From the NCBI RefSeq assembly GCF_001649575.2, contig NC_051439.1:11230539-11294538 (forward strand): 64,000 nt of DNA, in the 5' to 3' direction. The notes beneath the pieces were generated by a model. It was not told the DNA's origin and made no database searches. It was given only the letters and a program-made list of their open reading frames with translations. This DNA comes from Kryptolebias marmoratus. Lineage: Eukaryota > Chordata > Actinopteri > Cyprinodontiformes > Rivulidae. Positions 1 to 12,455 of the stretch are shown here, one piece after another. How positions within the stretch are numbered: the first letter of the stretch is position 1; each line of letters begins with the position of its first letter. Both the position numbers and the translations under genes were made by a program.

Positions 1-194
1 AGGAGGCCCAGAGGAAGACCCAGGACACGCTGGAGGGACTATGTTTCTCGGCTGGCCTGGGAACGCCTTGGGATTCCCCCAGAGGAGCTGGCCCAAGTGG
101 CTGGGGAGAGGGAAGTCTGGGTCTCCCTGCTTAGGCTGCTGCCCCCGCGACCCGACCCCGGATAAGCGGAAGAGAATGGATGGATGGATGGATG
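1..194 (+). mobile_element. LINE 3' end (C-terminus of ORF2 plus tail)
   Basis: Frame 1 is open from the window edge to a TAA at 163-165 and encodes the last 54 residues of a non-LTR retrotransposon ORF2. It contains the segments TRWRDYVSRLAWERLG, PPEELAQVAGEREVW and SLLRLLPPRPDPG, which I recognise from a very common fish LINE (probably Rex1/Babar-like; clade assignment from memory). The stop is followed by a short 3' UTR and a (GGAT)n tail at about 176-194, typical of these elements. The rest of the element lies to the left of the window. This terminal frame is undamaged, so the copy is fairly young. The diverged minus-strand copy near 53.1 kb belongs to the same family. Confidence 0.8.
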
Positions 195-659
195 CTTTTG
201 CAGTCTGGTACTGTGGCTATGCGGTGATTAATATGATGTATCACAGATAGCTGATGATGTGTTGCCGTGTGGTGAACCAGGATTTGATAAATGGAGTCAG
301 TCGGGTGGAAAATGCAAATTTCTTAATTCCTCACAGTGATTATCTACTTATAATAAATGGTGTATTTTTACATCTGACTGTGGTAAATACTGATGGTAGT
401 TTGTACAATCTTTGAGAAGCTATTATCTCCTTTAAATGTACTGCTGGCATGCAGCCAGTGAGATTTTCCCACTTTAAACCAGTTTTAGATTTTTGCTAAT
501 CATTGGGGGAAATTTTATGTCATTAATGGGATATTTTTAACTCTGAGATGCCTCCTCATTTTAATTTTTTTCTTCCTATCATACATTTCTGTTTCTTTCT
601 CATGACTTGTTTCTATGTATTCAAAAACCTGAATGCAGAAGCAGAGTGTGAAAAACTGA

Positions 660-1010
660 GCACAGCTATGATTTATTAGTTGATAGATGCATGCTTGGCA
701 GCAATAACTTGAGTTAATCCTCTTCCGTATGATTGTATCAGTCTCTTACATGGTGTGAAGGAATTTTGACTCACGCTTCACAAAGTTGATTCTGTCCATT
801 AGAGTCATCCCTTTATGCACAGCTCTCTGAAGCATTTCAAACAGTTAAGCCTGAATGTTAACTGGACCTTTGCACCTTTCCTTTTCCAGCCGTTCTGTTG
901 TAGATTTGTGCTTGGGGGCATTGTTCTGTTGGATTACTCACTTTGGACCTAGCTCTAACTGTCAGGCAAATCTTACAACTGTCTCAAGAATACAGTATTC
1001 TGGTTCACAC
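660..1010. repeat. Degenerate fish interspersed repeat (DNA-transposon-like)
   Basis: The segment running from ggcagcaataacttgag, through tttatgcacagctctctgaa, to ccgttctgttgtagattt matches in order a consensus I remember as a high-copy teleost DNA-transposon-derived repeat. It is diverged with internal gaps. No terminal repeats or target duplication could be defined, so the boundaries are approximate and the superfamily is left open. Confidence 0.4.
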
Positions 1011-1518
1011 TAAATTCTGGATCTTGACTGTTGATTTATGAGAATTCATAAATGCTGTTTTAGTTAACTTTGCTTACTGCTTTGTGAATTTTGTTTAGTT
1101 TTGCTTCTTGCTCTTTTTCTTTGACTTCAGTTTGTTGATTGCTTCACTCCTGTGTTTTTTTGTCATTATTTCCTTTGGTAATGAGTGATGTATTAAATTT
1201 GTTGTACTTTTTCTGCTCTAAAAAGGCCTTCAAATGAATGTTGGTTATCAAACATATTAAGGTCAAAGTTTTATCAGAAGGTAAAAATGTCATTTTAGAG
1301 TTTAAACCTGTAAGTAGGTCTCAAAGTGTCCCCAGATCATATACACAAAATAAAAGCTCAAAAATTTTATTGTTACAGGCATGAAAATATGTAATGTTTT
1401 TGGTCTGCCACTGGTATGAATAGAGAGGGGTAAAAAATATTCAAGTATCCAAAAAAAAAGAGATGCTCACAAAGTTTTGCAAGTATATTTATTTCTTACT
1501 CATTTTTTTCTTTTGCAG

Positions 1519-1608
1519 GTATGGTTGACAGGTCCACGTATCCAACGAGGAGAGAGAAAGAGGACAACCAGGAGGACAAGAAGAGGGCGGTGGAGAGTGA
1601 GCAGGCAG
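1519..1608 (+). CDS. Putative unidentified 90-nt exon (weak)
   Basis: A strong pyrimidine tract ending in ttgcag (to 1518) precedes 90 nt that end in CAG followed by gtgagg at 1609, giving good acceptor and donor contexts. Read in phase 1 the piece is open, symmetric (phase 1 in and out) and encodes 29 complete codons of a very charged peptide beginning MVDRSTYPTRREKEDNQEDK. The frame starting at the first base is also open. I do not recognise the protein, and no neighbouring exon was found, so this may be a chance splice-like arrangement in a purine-rich stretch. If real, it would be a cassette exon of a gene with large introns. Confidence 0.25.
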
Positions 1609-1609
1609 G

Positions 1610-4600
1610 TGAGGATCCTGATAAATTTGAAGTAATCCAACGGCTCTGAGCCAGTTCAGAGCCAGCTCTTCACAAGTAATGCTCAAAAAGCCATTTGGAA
1701 GCCAAAAGAGGCGGGTCATTTTGGTGAGCTGAGCCAAATGAGAAATAGCTGCAAGTCTCATCATTAGTATGGAGGCTGAAGCTTATTTCCAATTTGAGGT
1801 AGTAGATTGGTCTTGGTACACAAAAATGCTTTTAGATCTATCATCAATGACAACCTCAAAGGAGTGGCCACAACAGGAGGTCTGCCAGGAGAAAGTAAAC
1901 ATTAACTGAGGCAAAGGAAAGGAGACTCAAAATTCACATTCTGGCAAAGACCAGTCTTCCAACTCAGCCTTTTAACGGGTGCTTGGTTGGGTACTACGGA
2001 GGCGACAGCAGTGTCTGCTGGGCAATCTCAGCATAGCATAGAAAAGGCAAAAAAATAAATAAAAAAGATGATGAAGGAGAAAGTAGAGAAAGGAGACATA
2101 CAAGAGAAGGGAACTGTTGGAACAGCCTGCAATTCTGATAAATGCCAACTAAAACTCAACGTTTAACTTTGTGAAGTTTGTCTAAATCTATATTTGCACA
2201 TTTACATGAAATCAACCATAAGGGTTATAGATTAGAGTAAGACTCCAGCAAATACATTTAAATAGGTGTATTTTACTATAACGTTATGTGAAAGCCAATA
2301 AAAGTCTGCAAAAGCCTATGCAAAACAAGCGTTTTACTTCTTTGCAATTAGAGCACAGATAGGTTATGCCGTGTTGTTGATACTTACAGTCCTTCGAGAC
2401 CAATTGTCTGGTTGGTTGTTTAACTTCCTGCATGTATCTGAGGGCTGCCGCAAAATGAGTCAAAAGAAAGAAAGGTTAATTGTTTCTGTGGAGCTGTTTC
2501 ACGACCTCAGTTAAAAGCAACATATTGTAAGTCTTATTGTCCTCTGGGCTTGTGGCTGGCAAAGGCAACATCTTCTCTAACGTGACTCATTAACAGGAGG
2601 AAAACTGGTGCCACTGATACCACAACTTCTTTTACTCTTCTCAGTGCTAATTCAAAATTCAACACTCTTTTGTACAACAAGGCAGTCAGGTCTATGACTT
2701 CAAGTCGGTCGTATCAACTTTTTGTAGTCTGCATGTCTTAATAGCCAAACATTTACTGCAACTAGCTGCAAAATTCTCAATTCAACATTTTATCCTGATT
2801 TATATCAGTGCTGTGAGATTATGAGTTAAAATTAAAGTTTGCTTTGAATTAACCTTGAAGGCTGAAAGACACTGAATATTAGTACACAGACATTAGTGCT
2901 AAAAAAGAGGCAGCTTTTTGTTTTGAAAAGAAACTAATTGTTTATAAAAGCAGGAAATAAAAAAGAACATGCAGATCTGACTGACAGTACAAATATGTGG
3001 TTATATTTAAAGGACCGAGGCACTGAGATTCATGAGAATGCATCCATAGATGCATAAAATTAATAACATGTGAACCATGAGGCCAACAGGAATTAACGCG
3101 TCTAATTATTAATGACTAGTGATATTAAAATCATTAAAATGTTAAATCTGCCACAGTTTTATGTTCCCTACACCACTAAATTATCATTTACTTTGACAAT
3201 TTAGGAAGTCACAAAACCAGCATGTCCTCCAGTGGTGTATTATTTTCATGCAACAAGTGAACTCTCTAAATAACTCTTAAAGGGCCTCTCTGTAAACTAC
3301 TGCCACTATCGGCAGTTAAACGTATTGCATGATAAAAACATGGTAATGTGCAATAATCATTAAAAAACTGGTCCAGATCTGCCTTTCTTCATTTCAGAAA
3401 TGTGCTCTAGTAAGCATATGGGCATTTGCTAAGGTGAGTACAGAACAAGCCAAGGATGGCAAAGGTGGACAACATAATTATGTGCATGGCTAAGAGTACT
3501 ATTTTGCAAGCCACGCACATGAGAAAAGGCTTTGCAAGAACTCGCCGTTCATAACATGCCACAGATATTTGGTCACTTGCTCACAAACACATTTAGAGTT
3601 CAGGGAGACTGCAACAAAAGATTTATGAATTTTCTCGCGTTTTTGAGTTACCAGCAAGTTTCCCAACAGTCCCGGCACAGTGAGATACCACCTTTAGGAG
3701 GCAGGAGCTCGTTCCACACAGGACCTTCATAGCGTGTGAGTTTGTCACCAACATATAACATCTGTTTTCTCACTTTCTCGCATTTTTGCAAAGTAGCGAC
3801 ATTTTCAAAACAAAACAGTACTTGGTTAAAACCAGAAAAGTAGAATGTGATCAAAGTAAAATATAAATTTTTACAAGATGATTGTGATAATAATAGAAAA
3901 TGCAGTTGTTCTCAGAATAAGATGAGATTTTAAATTCTTTAGAAATGGCGAACAATCAGTCCATTTTCCACTTGCAGATTGTTATGAGTTTAAATATCTA
4001 ATCATCTGTTTGAATTTTAGGCTTATCCTCTCCTACAAATGGCATATTTCTTTCTTTTATTTATTTATTTTGGGATTTTGGTGCAACTAAAAAGTCACCT
4101 GGTAGGACTGATGAATCTTTCTGATTCCGACCTAACTTTGTCTGCTTTTATGTTTGTTTGATTTTTTTTTCAATTAAAGTTGAAGTCAGAACTTTGACCT
4201 GAAAAGACTTACTGATAGTGCCATCAGAATTAGTGAAATGGTATGAAGGTGATGCTTTCTTCTCTGTAATTGACTGGTTGCTGAATGCCAATGAAAGTTT
4301 CCAAACACTTTAATTACTTCTCTTTATCTATACTCCGTTTGTGATTCAGCTGCAACCTCATCATTATCGCCTTGGCTCATACAGAACTCTGAAGCATTGT
4401 TGAGTAAAGCCTGTCAATGAGTTTTAATTGTGGTGTTTTTTATGCTGCAAACATGGGCTCCAATAAATCTTTGCTTTTACTATTATAAATATTTTCTCTA
4501 TATCTGATCATCAAAGTAATTTCATGCATGACTAAAAAGATGTGTTACACACTGGAGTATTGAATACAGATTAAGAAGACGACGTTTTCATCGCAGGGTG

Positions 4601-5220
4601 TAGCTGTTAGTTTGGTGCCAGTATGATGGCTCCACCACTTTCTAAATACTTGTGCCCTATTGATTAAATTAATTAATTAAATGAATCAGCCTGTGGAAAA
4701 CCTACTGAGATTTTCTTTGGATTACAAACATATTGATCCTGAAAGCCTTTTTCTTTGCTAAATACTGGGCAAACTACACTCACTTTTTCTGCTCGTAAGT
4801 TGGAAAACTGTGAGTCAAAAATTAAACTGCTTGTTAAAAATGATGAGTCTGAAGGAGCCCCAAAAGCAAATTTTTCTCTAATGCATTACTCATCAACTCA
4901 TTACCAATTTACTTTTTCTCTGCAGAGCGATAAAGGAAGAGAAATGTGATTGTATCCCTTGAGTAAGCTTAAAGATTTACATGAGCATTTGCATCATCCT
5001 TATAACTGTACGCTTTAAGTCAGAAGAGTCAGACTAAAATGAGACACACAAGTTTTGGGATAATTGTCTGAAAAGGAAAAGAAAAAGGAAGATGTCTGGA
5101 AGGAACCGCACCATAAAAGAAGCAAATTGTGATAACAGTACAACAATTTATAAAAGTTCTGCAGCTTCTATCCGTGACTTTTTTATTATAAACTACAGGA
5201 TAAAGGCGGGCAATATGTTT
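1610..5220. other. Non-coding, no feature seen
   Basis: AT-rich sequence with only short chance reading frames. I see no splice-bounded exon, RNA gene or identifiable transposon here. Confidence 0.5.
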
Positions 5221-5222
5221 TT

Positions 5223-5585
5223 TGCCTGTAGCAACATATCTCATGAACCACTGAACAGATTTTAATTAAACTTTACTAATTGCTGGATAATTACTAACTA
5301 CTGGATGTGCGTTCATGACTGAATAACCTTTGGAGTCAATCCAGCCAATCAACCATAGGAAACACAGAAATGGTTCCAACTCAGTCAGTTTTGCAGATAC
5401 TGAGTTGAAATTTGATCTGGTTGTAGCTGAGAGTTTTTCACAACACATACTGTATTCTGAATGTGAGATCTCACAATATCACTGGAGATTGTGCATATTT
5501 ATTTTCAAGGTTTGACCAAAACAGATACAACTTTTTCCTTTCTTGACATGATCTTAGTCTGAAACTCTGGCATGACTGGAGATGA
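5223..5585 (-). repeat. Repeat A copy
   Basis: This is a minus-oriented copy of the dispersed repeat described at 9862-10556. It shows, in reverse order, the shared blocks atatctcatgaaccactgaa, ccagccaatcaac, gatctggttgtagctgagag, caacacatactgtattctga and ctgaaactctggcatga. No coding capacity is evident. Confidence 0.65.
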
Positions 5586-5589
5586 ACTC

Positions 5590-7395
5590 TTTGGACTCGG
5601 TTTTTCTAGTCTGTTATTTTGCTTCTGCTGGTACAGTGTGTGTTCCTTTCGTCTCGCTTCCTGGCAACTCGCACGGGTTTTGCTTTTAACAAACTTGGCA
5701 CCTGATCACCAGGGTTTTTGTACGGTTTATCCAGGAACGATGGAAATCAGTTTCTGTGGGGAAATAAATGCAATGCAGAGTTTCCAGCTTGTGAAAAACG
5801 CCGACATCTGTGTTATACTGTCTTCACAGATATGTGCTGATGAGTCAAAAAGTCATCAGCCGTGCAAGCAAAACGAAGAATCCATGTTTAAGCACAAATG
5901 AGCTTTTAGTAAAATGCTGACATCTGGGTGGCAACATGCTCAGCAAACCTAGCATGTGTGATATGTAACAAGTAAAAAGCATGAGATGCTCACAGATGTA
6001 GTGAGGAGTAACCATATGTTCCTCTTTTTCAGGAGGAGTTCATGCTTTTGAAGACCAGACAAATTTACACCCTAAGATGTCCCTTTAAGTGTATATTAAG
6101 AGTTACCAAATGTCACACTTTTGGGGTGTAGTCTTAATGTAATGTTTTTATTTCCACAGCTTACTTAAAATTCAGTTTAACATTCTTAGACTGCCAGAAT
6201 TGCACAAACAAGTCTGTCTGTGACAGCTTATTAGTGAGACTCACTCCTTAATTTCTGCTTTTACTGCTGAAGTCGTGCATTTTCTTTTGGCTATTGTGTC
6301 TTTTCTACAAAATCATTACATATGCAGCTTCGGGGTTACTGACCACAGCGTCCCCAAAGTGGGAGTTGGATGCATTTCCACAACAGCAGCAATTATTCAT
6401 TAATATTGAACAGAAACAGGAATGGTCCGAGTCTTTCTGCAAATAACAGTCTGTGCTTTTCTGTGTCTCTGACAGGTGAGCCGTCACTTTTGACAGTTTT
6501 ACAGTCAAATGATTTGTACCACTGCAGCTGTCCGTGGGTAGAGTAACAAGCTCAATCAAAGCTGTCAAAACTTTTTTTCTTAAATTTTACCGTTTGTAAA
6601 ACTTTGACTTGCTAGCAAAGGTCTAAAATGCTTATCTTGTTCAAGTTTGATGGTTTATTTTTAGCCATGATTTACTGACCTTGTGGCACATACAGACTGA
6701 CTGCAGATACTGAATGATAGTGATTATTGCTAAGACAAAGGTTGATTCAAGCTGTGGCAATTACATTTTCAATTGTTTTGTGCTTTTTAAACAATGATTT
6801 CTGGAGTTTACGAAGCTTATTCTTTATTTTACGAACATTTGGTGATGTTCATCACCACTGACTGAGCAGCTTCTTATCTTGTCTCTTCAGTTGAATTCAT
6901 AACTCACAGAGTGAAATCCTGTCCAGCTGACGGTGTAGAAACAATGAATGTCCCAAATCTCACAGCAATAGAAACATAATTGACTTGACTTTCTGGTGTT
7001 GCAGAAAGAAACCATAAAACCTGAAACTTAAAAAAATCAAGATAATTAGGTCTACAAACCAAATATTTAATGTGTGTCCTTATCTTGTGAGCTTTTTGAT
7101 TATTCACGTCTGTGACGCTCCTCTCCATCTTCACTGGCCGAGCAGTGGTACTGCAACAGGCTGCACCAGGTGTGGACTGAAGGTGTGTGCGGTGTCACCT
7201 AAAGTAGATCACCCCTGAGGTTTCTGGCTGTTTGCCAGGCTGTTTTGTTGAGACAAGATCATTGCAGGGGCAGATGGTTTACTGGTTGTCAGGGTTTGCT
7301 GAGGCATTCCTATCTTAGGCATTCCTATCACAACTCTCAACGTTGTGTTCAGTGTTTGTTTTATATTGCAGCCCCATGAGCTGGGTCATAACATA
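5590..7395. other. Non-coding, no feature seen
   Basis: Only short open frames without splice context are present. No repeat family was recognised with confidence. Confidence 0.45.
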
Positions 7396-7398
7396 AAT

Positions 7399-7473
7399 TG
7401 GGGGCTCGTCCGGTATCTGAACCCAAGGCCTCTTGCAGCCAAAGTGAGAATCATACTCTTAGACCAAAAGGTT
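7399..7473 (-). pseudogene. tRNA-Pro(TGG)-derived sequence including CCA end
   Basis: The complement of this stretch reads as a proline tRNA from the D-arm (ttggtcta) through an anticodon loop with TGG to the T-arm (gggttcagat) and acceptor strand ggacgagccc, followed directly by CCA (plus-strand TGG at 7399-7401). The 5' acceptor strand does not match, and several substitutions break stems, so it is not a functional gene. Nuclear tRNA genes do not encode CCA; its presence means the copy was made from a mature tRNA. It could be a retropseudogene, or a retroviral primer-binding site extended by copying into the tRNA, because tRNA-Pro primes several retrovirus groups. Confidence 0.6.
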
Positions 7474-7479
7474 TTTAGA

Positions 7480-9860
7480 AACAGAGCAAGTAAGACAATG
7501 AACAAATATTTTATTCAATATCAAATATGCTGACCTGCCGATGTTGACAAGGAAAAAGTCAAAGAAAAACCAGAGGTGTATTGACCCCAATTGAAGTTGA
7601 ATTTTGTCAATATTTAAGAAGACTCAGACCTGTGCTTCAACAGTGGGCAGAAAAACAGAAATTGTGAATTGATACCATGATCTAAACCTCAGCTATCTGT
7701 GATCCGCATTAACAGCTACACAAGGTCAAAGTCTCAAGCTCAAATGTTTAAATGAGATTTTTTTCCCCCAAACAAAACAATATCAAGTGGCCTTTTACCA
7801 GTAATGAACTCGTGTATGCTTGTATACAGCTGAGACAAAACTAATTCACAGTCCTCATCTCACTTTAATGCAGTGTGAAATTGAAGTAATGCATATTGAC
7901 CTCCCACTCAGTTTTACTTCTCCCTAAAGTCTATCAGAGAAATGAGAAAATTAGATGGTGAGAGGGAAAAATGCATGAAAATATTGTCCAGCTTGATTGC
8001 TTTCACATTGATGTTGACCTCCAGTCACAAACACATTTACATAGATTATTTATACAGTATCTATGTACAGTCATTATTCCTGCATAAGTAGAAGCTCAGC
8101 TGTGTACCTTTTGTTCATTGTGGGACTGTTGTACACAGATTTTCCTCACTGGTGGGGCTTTTATAGCTGCAGAGTGTGTGTATGTAAAACAAAGCTCATA
8201 ACTGTGTCTCATGTATCCATGTAGGTGGAGGTAGATTGGTGAACGGGGCCTAATAAGATAAAGTCCTCAGTGCCGTTCAAAGACAGGGAGGGTTGAGGTT
8301 ATTAAGACTGCTCAAAGGCGACGGTGCAGGCAGAGATCCCAGGTCATGTGGTCACTACGCTCTGGTAGTTTTGTGTTCGGATAAGAAACGGTTGGAATGA
8401 CCAGAGATCATGACCGGAGGTCTGTAGCAATCTGCTGCCAGCAGCACAGAGTAACACACGGAGTAGGAGGGAAAAAAATCCTGTGGGGAACTACACTCAG
8501 ATCCCTGAAAATCCTGAAGAGGAGGGAAAAATGGAAGGTTGTTTTCTGCTGACTGCATCCTGAGAGAAAAGGAGGGCAGGAGACGCAGAGCAGCCGGAGG
8601 TGTTGACATCTTTAAATCTGTATCTCCAGCTTGGCTTTCAGCTTTTAGACATTACTTATATCTGTTGCTGATTGTAGTTTTCCATCCATTTGTATTGTGT
8701 TTTTATCTTTTTATTTGTACCTTGTTATCTTTTGCATTTGCGCCATCTTATGAAATTAATTTTAATCAAGTTCTTTAAATTGGCAAGACCTTGGTAATAA
8801 GTGTAAATAAATTTAAAGTTATTGATCAAAAATGAAAAGAGACAGACAGAAAAGAGACACCATGCGAGAGACGGAAAAATTTGAATTGAGTAATACTCAT
8901 TTTAACCCCAAAGAGAGTTCACATTATGGCAAAGGAAAGTTTTCTGAAAAAATAAAATGAATGAAGTCCTTTGACAGGCTGTTAAAAAGTTGGAAGTGTA
9001 GTAAAGAGAGAAAGGCACGGTTGAAACCTCCAGGATTTGTCAGAAAGGCATTTTTGTTGCTTTAGCTCAGCAAAAACAAGCTGAAAATGTGACTATTATT
9101 TCTTCATTTCTTTATTTCTCTGTCGGTAAACCTCCAAAGGGATTAAATGTAGTCTGCAGATAGGGTTACATGTAACACTGTTACGTAACTTAATGACAAA
9201 ATAAACTTAACTGGAATCGTTACAATCACATAAGAAATTATGCATTTATAATTACAGGTATTTATGATAATATCCATGATTACAATTTGTGTTACATTTT
9301 CTGTGAAAAAAACTAGGCTTTATGTTGATTAATATTTATTTTGTTGCTATTTTTTTCTTGTCATTGCCTCACATACACACCCAGTTGCAAATTGATCTTT
9401 GTTAATCACTGTCTCATGTAGTCAGGGTTTCTGGCCACTAAGACTGCTAAACAAACAAAAAACAACCAGAATAGATGGCACACAGACTGCTGCACAAAGT
9501 CAGTAATCTTGGCCGTATATGGGAGAAAAATGGGTAAATATCTTGAGGAAAATCTTTAATAGAGCATAATCATTCTGCCATGTCTACTTTTCTTTAGGGG
9601 CCACAACAGCTGATTAGTTTTTCAGCTTTGACGCATGTGTCAGGATGGATTTGGAAAATGGGTTTCATCCTTCATTAAGTGCATTTAACTGTAAGGACAT
9701 CACGCACAACCTCGAGCAAGCAGCTGTTTGTTTCATGTTATTCTGTCTGATACGTCAGGACAAAAACCTGACTTTTTCAGAGTTTGACTTATAGCATTTA
9801 ATATCTCAGACGTTCATATCCCAGTGAGGAAATTACTTAAATAAAATGAAAGGCCTAACA
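7480..9860. other. Non-coding, no feature seen
   Basis: AT-rich sequence with purine-rich islands around 8.5 kb. Nothing recognised as an exon, RNA or transposon. Confidence 0.45.
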
Positions 9861-9861
9861 T

Positions 9862-10556
9862 TCCTTGAATGAATGCACATCACCCGCCACCTTTCATGTG
9901 AGAATTTTGGACTAAAATCATCTTGTGGTGAGAAATGACAAAGTTATAGTCATTTTGGTCAAACCTCAAAAACAATATCATGTACAGCAGTGGTCTCCAA
10001 TCCTGGCCACCATCCTGCATGTTTTACTTGTTTTCTCTGCTCCAACACACCTGATTTGAATCAATGGGTGATTAAAAGGCTTCTGCAGAACATGAAGAGG
10101 TGATTTAACCACTGAATCAGGTGTGTTGGAGCACAGAAACAAGTAGCACATGCAGGATGGTGGCCCTCGAGGATCAAGATTGGAGACCCCTGATGTACAA
10201 TCTCATGTGATGTTGCAATATCTTGTATGATCTGTGAGCATCTGGTGTATGTGCTGTGAATGACTTTCAGCTACTGCCACTCCACATTTTAGCTCAACAT
10301 CTGTAAAACTGACTGACTTATGGCCCTTTTTCTGTTAGCTGAGATTGCTTTTCTGTGGCGGCCATCTTCAGTCAGATGGACTCCGAAAGGTAATCATTTG
10401 TAGCTGTTCATGCAATGATTACTTTCTGAACGTTTCGTTAAAATCCGTTCGCTGATTCATGAAACGTTCTTCTAACGGTACAAACAAATGAGTACAAAGT
10501 CGCACGCAGGCAAAAACATCATCGCTCCACCTTCACCTCCAGCGGTGGATGATAAT
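9862..10556 (+). repeat. Repeat A, most complete copy, with nested hAT MITE
   Basis: This is the most complete member of a dispersed repeat seen about a dozen times in the window. Landmarks in order: ccttgaatgaatgcacatca at the left end, a gatctgtgagcatc block, cttcagctactgccactcca, ttagctcaacatctgtaaaa, a gtggcggccatctt core, tggactccgaaaggtaatca, cgttaaaatccgttc, and a right end with caaaaacatcatcg and agcggtggatgataatgagc. Without the MITE at 9988-10192 the unit is about 490 bp. It has no obvious coding capacity. I remember similar sequences as abundant in several fish genomes but cannot give a formal family name. Confidence 0.7.
9988..10192. mobile_element. hAT MITE copy 1 (205 bp)
   Basis: The element begins CAGTGGTCTCCAATCCTGG and ends with the near-complement ATTGGAGACCCCTG, and its interior is largely a fold-back. 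It is flanked by atgtacag (9980-9987) and atgtacaa (10193-10200), an 8-bp target duplication with one mismatch, as expected for the hAT superfamily. It lies inside repeat A, so it inserted later. It has no coding capacity and depends on a transposase supplied elsewhere. Confidence 0.85.
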
Positions 10557-10559
10557 GAG

Positions 10560-11985
10560 CAAGAGGAAGAATAACTTTTTGTATGAGTGTCTGAAGTAGT
10601 AAAATGCACTGAGTGTAAATCCTTTCTTGAAACGTACAGTAAAGTGACTCCAGAGAACCATCAAGCCAGGAGCCACAGATGTCAGGCCTCAAACGGCTCC
10701 TCTGTCAGCATCATCCTGCAGCTGAAACAACACAAAGATGGCATTAAAATAAAAAGGTGATGCTTTGACTGCAGCTGACAATGCACTTTCTTTTAAGAGC
10801 TGCATTATTACCCCTTAAAGACAGTAAAATCAATCAAACAAAAGAAAACCTTTTGAAAGACTCTGCTTGGAAGTTTGTTTTAAACAACTGATTTAACACT
10901 TTTAATCTGCCTTCTTTCTTTGGAGTGATTAAAGATTTATCGTTTGGAAGTTGAAAGAACCTCCGTTTTTAGGTAACCACAGCTGTGTGTCAGCGTCAAT
11001 TAATGTCAGATGCAGGGAGCGCCACACTGACAAGTTTCTTCTGAGGACAGGGTTTAAGAATATCCATGAAAACCTCTTCGGCAGTCCTCCTCCTCACCTT
11101 CCAGATGGTCAACTTGTCTGCAAATCCGATGAAATGCTTCCTTTCAAATGAGACTCGAAGCACGCAGCGGCTGAAGTTTTGAGATTTTTAGGACCAGGTG
11201 TGTAAAGAAGTGTCATAAAGAAGATAAAAACATAAATCAAGTATCAAATCTGGTCAAACAAATGATATGAATAATTCAACGGGGGTGTGGGGGGGTTCAA
11301 AATTCAGCCTCATATCAAAGGTTTAAATAAGTCTGACCTGGGTTACCATGGAAACACTTCTCTCCAGAGCGATCCAGTCCGATTAGTTTTCAGGCTCGGT
11401 ATCCCCTCAGGGTGAAGCAGTCCAGTCCGTTCATATATTCCCTCCTTGCAGGCATGTGGGCAGCACAGTATTCACACTTTGCTTTTATTTCGCTGGATAA
11501 AAGCTTCTAAACAAACTTGACCCGCGACTGCTGCATCACTAGACACATTTCAGCATTTGATCTCTTATTTTTAAATGTACCTTGAGGTAGAAAAACTAGA
11601 GGGCGAAACAGAGGTTTTCATAAAAAGTGTTCACACTACCAAGGTGGTTGTCATTTTTTATAAACCGTATAATATTTTACAACTTTACTTTCAAGGACTT
11701 GTTCTCTTTTTTCTTTTATCTCTTTTTCTATAATATATTTCTTGCCTTAACTGTACGTCCACTGTAAAAATAAAAAGTTATATCTCTGTTTTGTTTTTTT
11801 CTCAGTGAAATGAATGTGATTACATCCACCCAACATTCAAAAACGGCACCGATTTATGATTCATCCAGTGACTGAAAGGTAATATGGTGTGTTATTACTA
11901 AAGTTTGGAGCTGTCCTTCAAACGTGGAGTCTGGCAGAAAATTACAAATAGTTTTTTTTTACATTTCAAACCAATTAAAATGAAC
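10560..11985. other. Non-coding, no feature seen
   Basis: Mostly unique AT-rich sequence with a G-rich run near 11281. No exon or RNA gene recognised. Confidence 0.45.
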
Positions 11986-11989
11986 AATG

Positions 11990-12050
11990 TAGATGTTTTA
12001 AGTGCATGTGATACTGTGAGATCTGTTAGTGCTCACAGTAAAAGACCAAG
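11990..12050 (+). repeat. Repeat A, left part interrupted by BEL element
   Basis: The blocks gtgatactgtgagatctgtt and agtgctcacagt match the left half of repeat A. They stop at ccaag (12046-12050), the 5-bp duplication produced by the BEL insertion. The continuation, ttttagctcaatatgtgt, resumes right after the second ccaag at 19340. Confidence 0.6.
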
Positions 12051-12455
12051 TGTAGGAGCCATATGTAAATTTTTAGAACTTGCTACAGAATGTTGTTTTG
12101 TTTTGACATAAGTTAGATTTTTTGCTCTGCTGTTTGAAAGAAATAGGCATCTGTGGTTGTATTATGCTTGAGCCTGTTGCGTGGAGCCTTTTGATTGGTT
12201 GTTTCGTCTAATTAGTTTGTGAAAGATTAGAGCATGTTTTTTGAAGAAGTCTAGCACCGTTAGAGGAACACAGTCTTTTGACCGTCACTTTCTATTTGTT
12301 TTTTTTGAATCTGTTTGTTATTTTTATTTCCTTTTGGATTCAGTAAAGACTGAAGAATGACATTTGGATTCAAGACCTCTTTTTTCTAGAAGAAACGTGT
12401 CGCGTCCGAAAGAGCTTTGATGGAGCTAGGCTAGTGAGAGCTTGCCGCACTTACA
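12051..12455 (+). repeat. BEL/Pao 5' LTR (405 bp)
   Basis: Direct long terminal repeat with TG...CA ends (tgtaggagcc to cgcacttaca). I compared it by eye along its whole length with 18930-19334 and saw no difference. It is preceded by the 5-bp target duplication ccaag. An AGTAAA at 12342-12347 could serve as a polyadenylation signal. No obvious TATA box stands out. Identical LTRs imply a very recent insertion. Confidence 0.95.
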
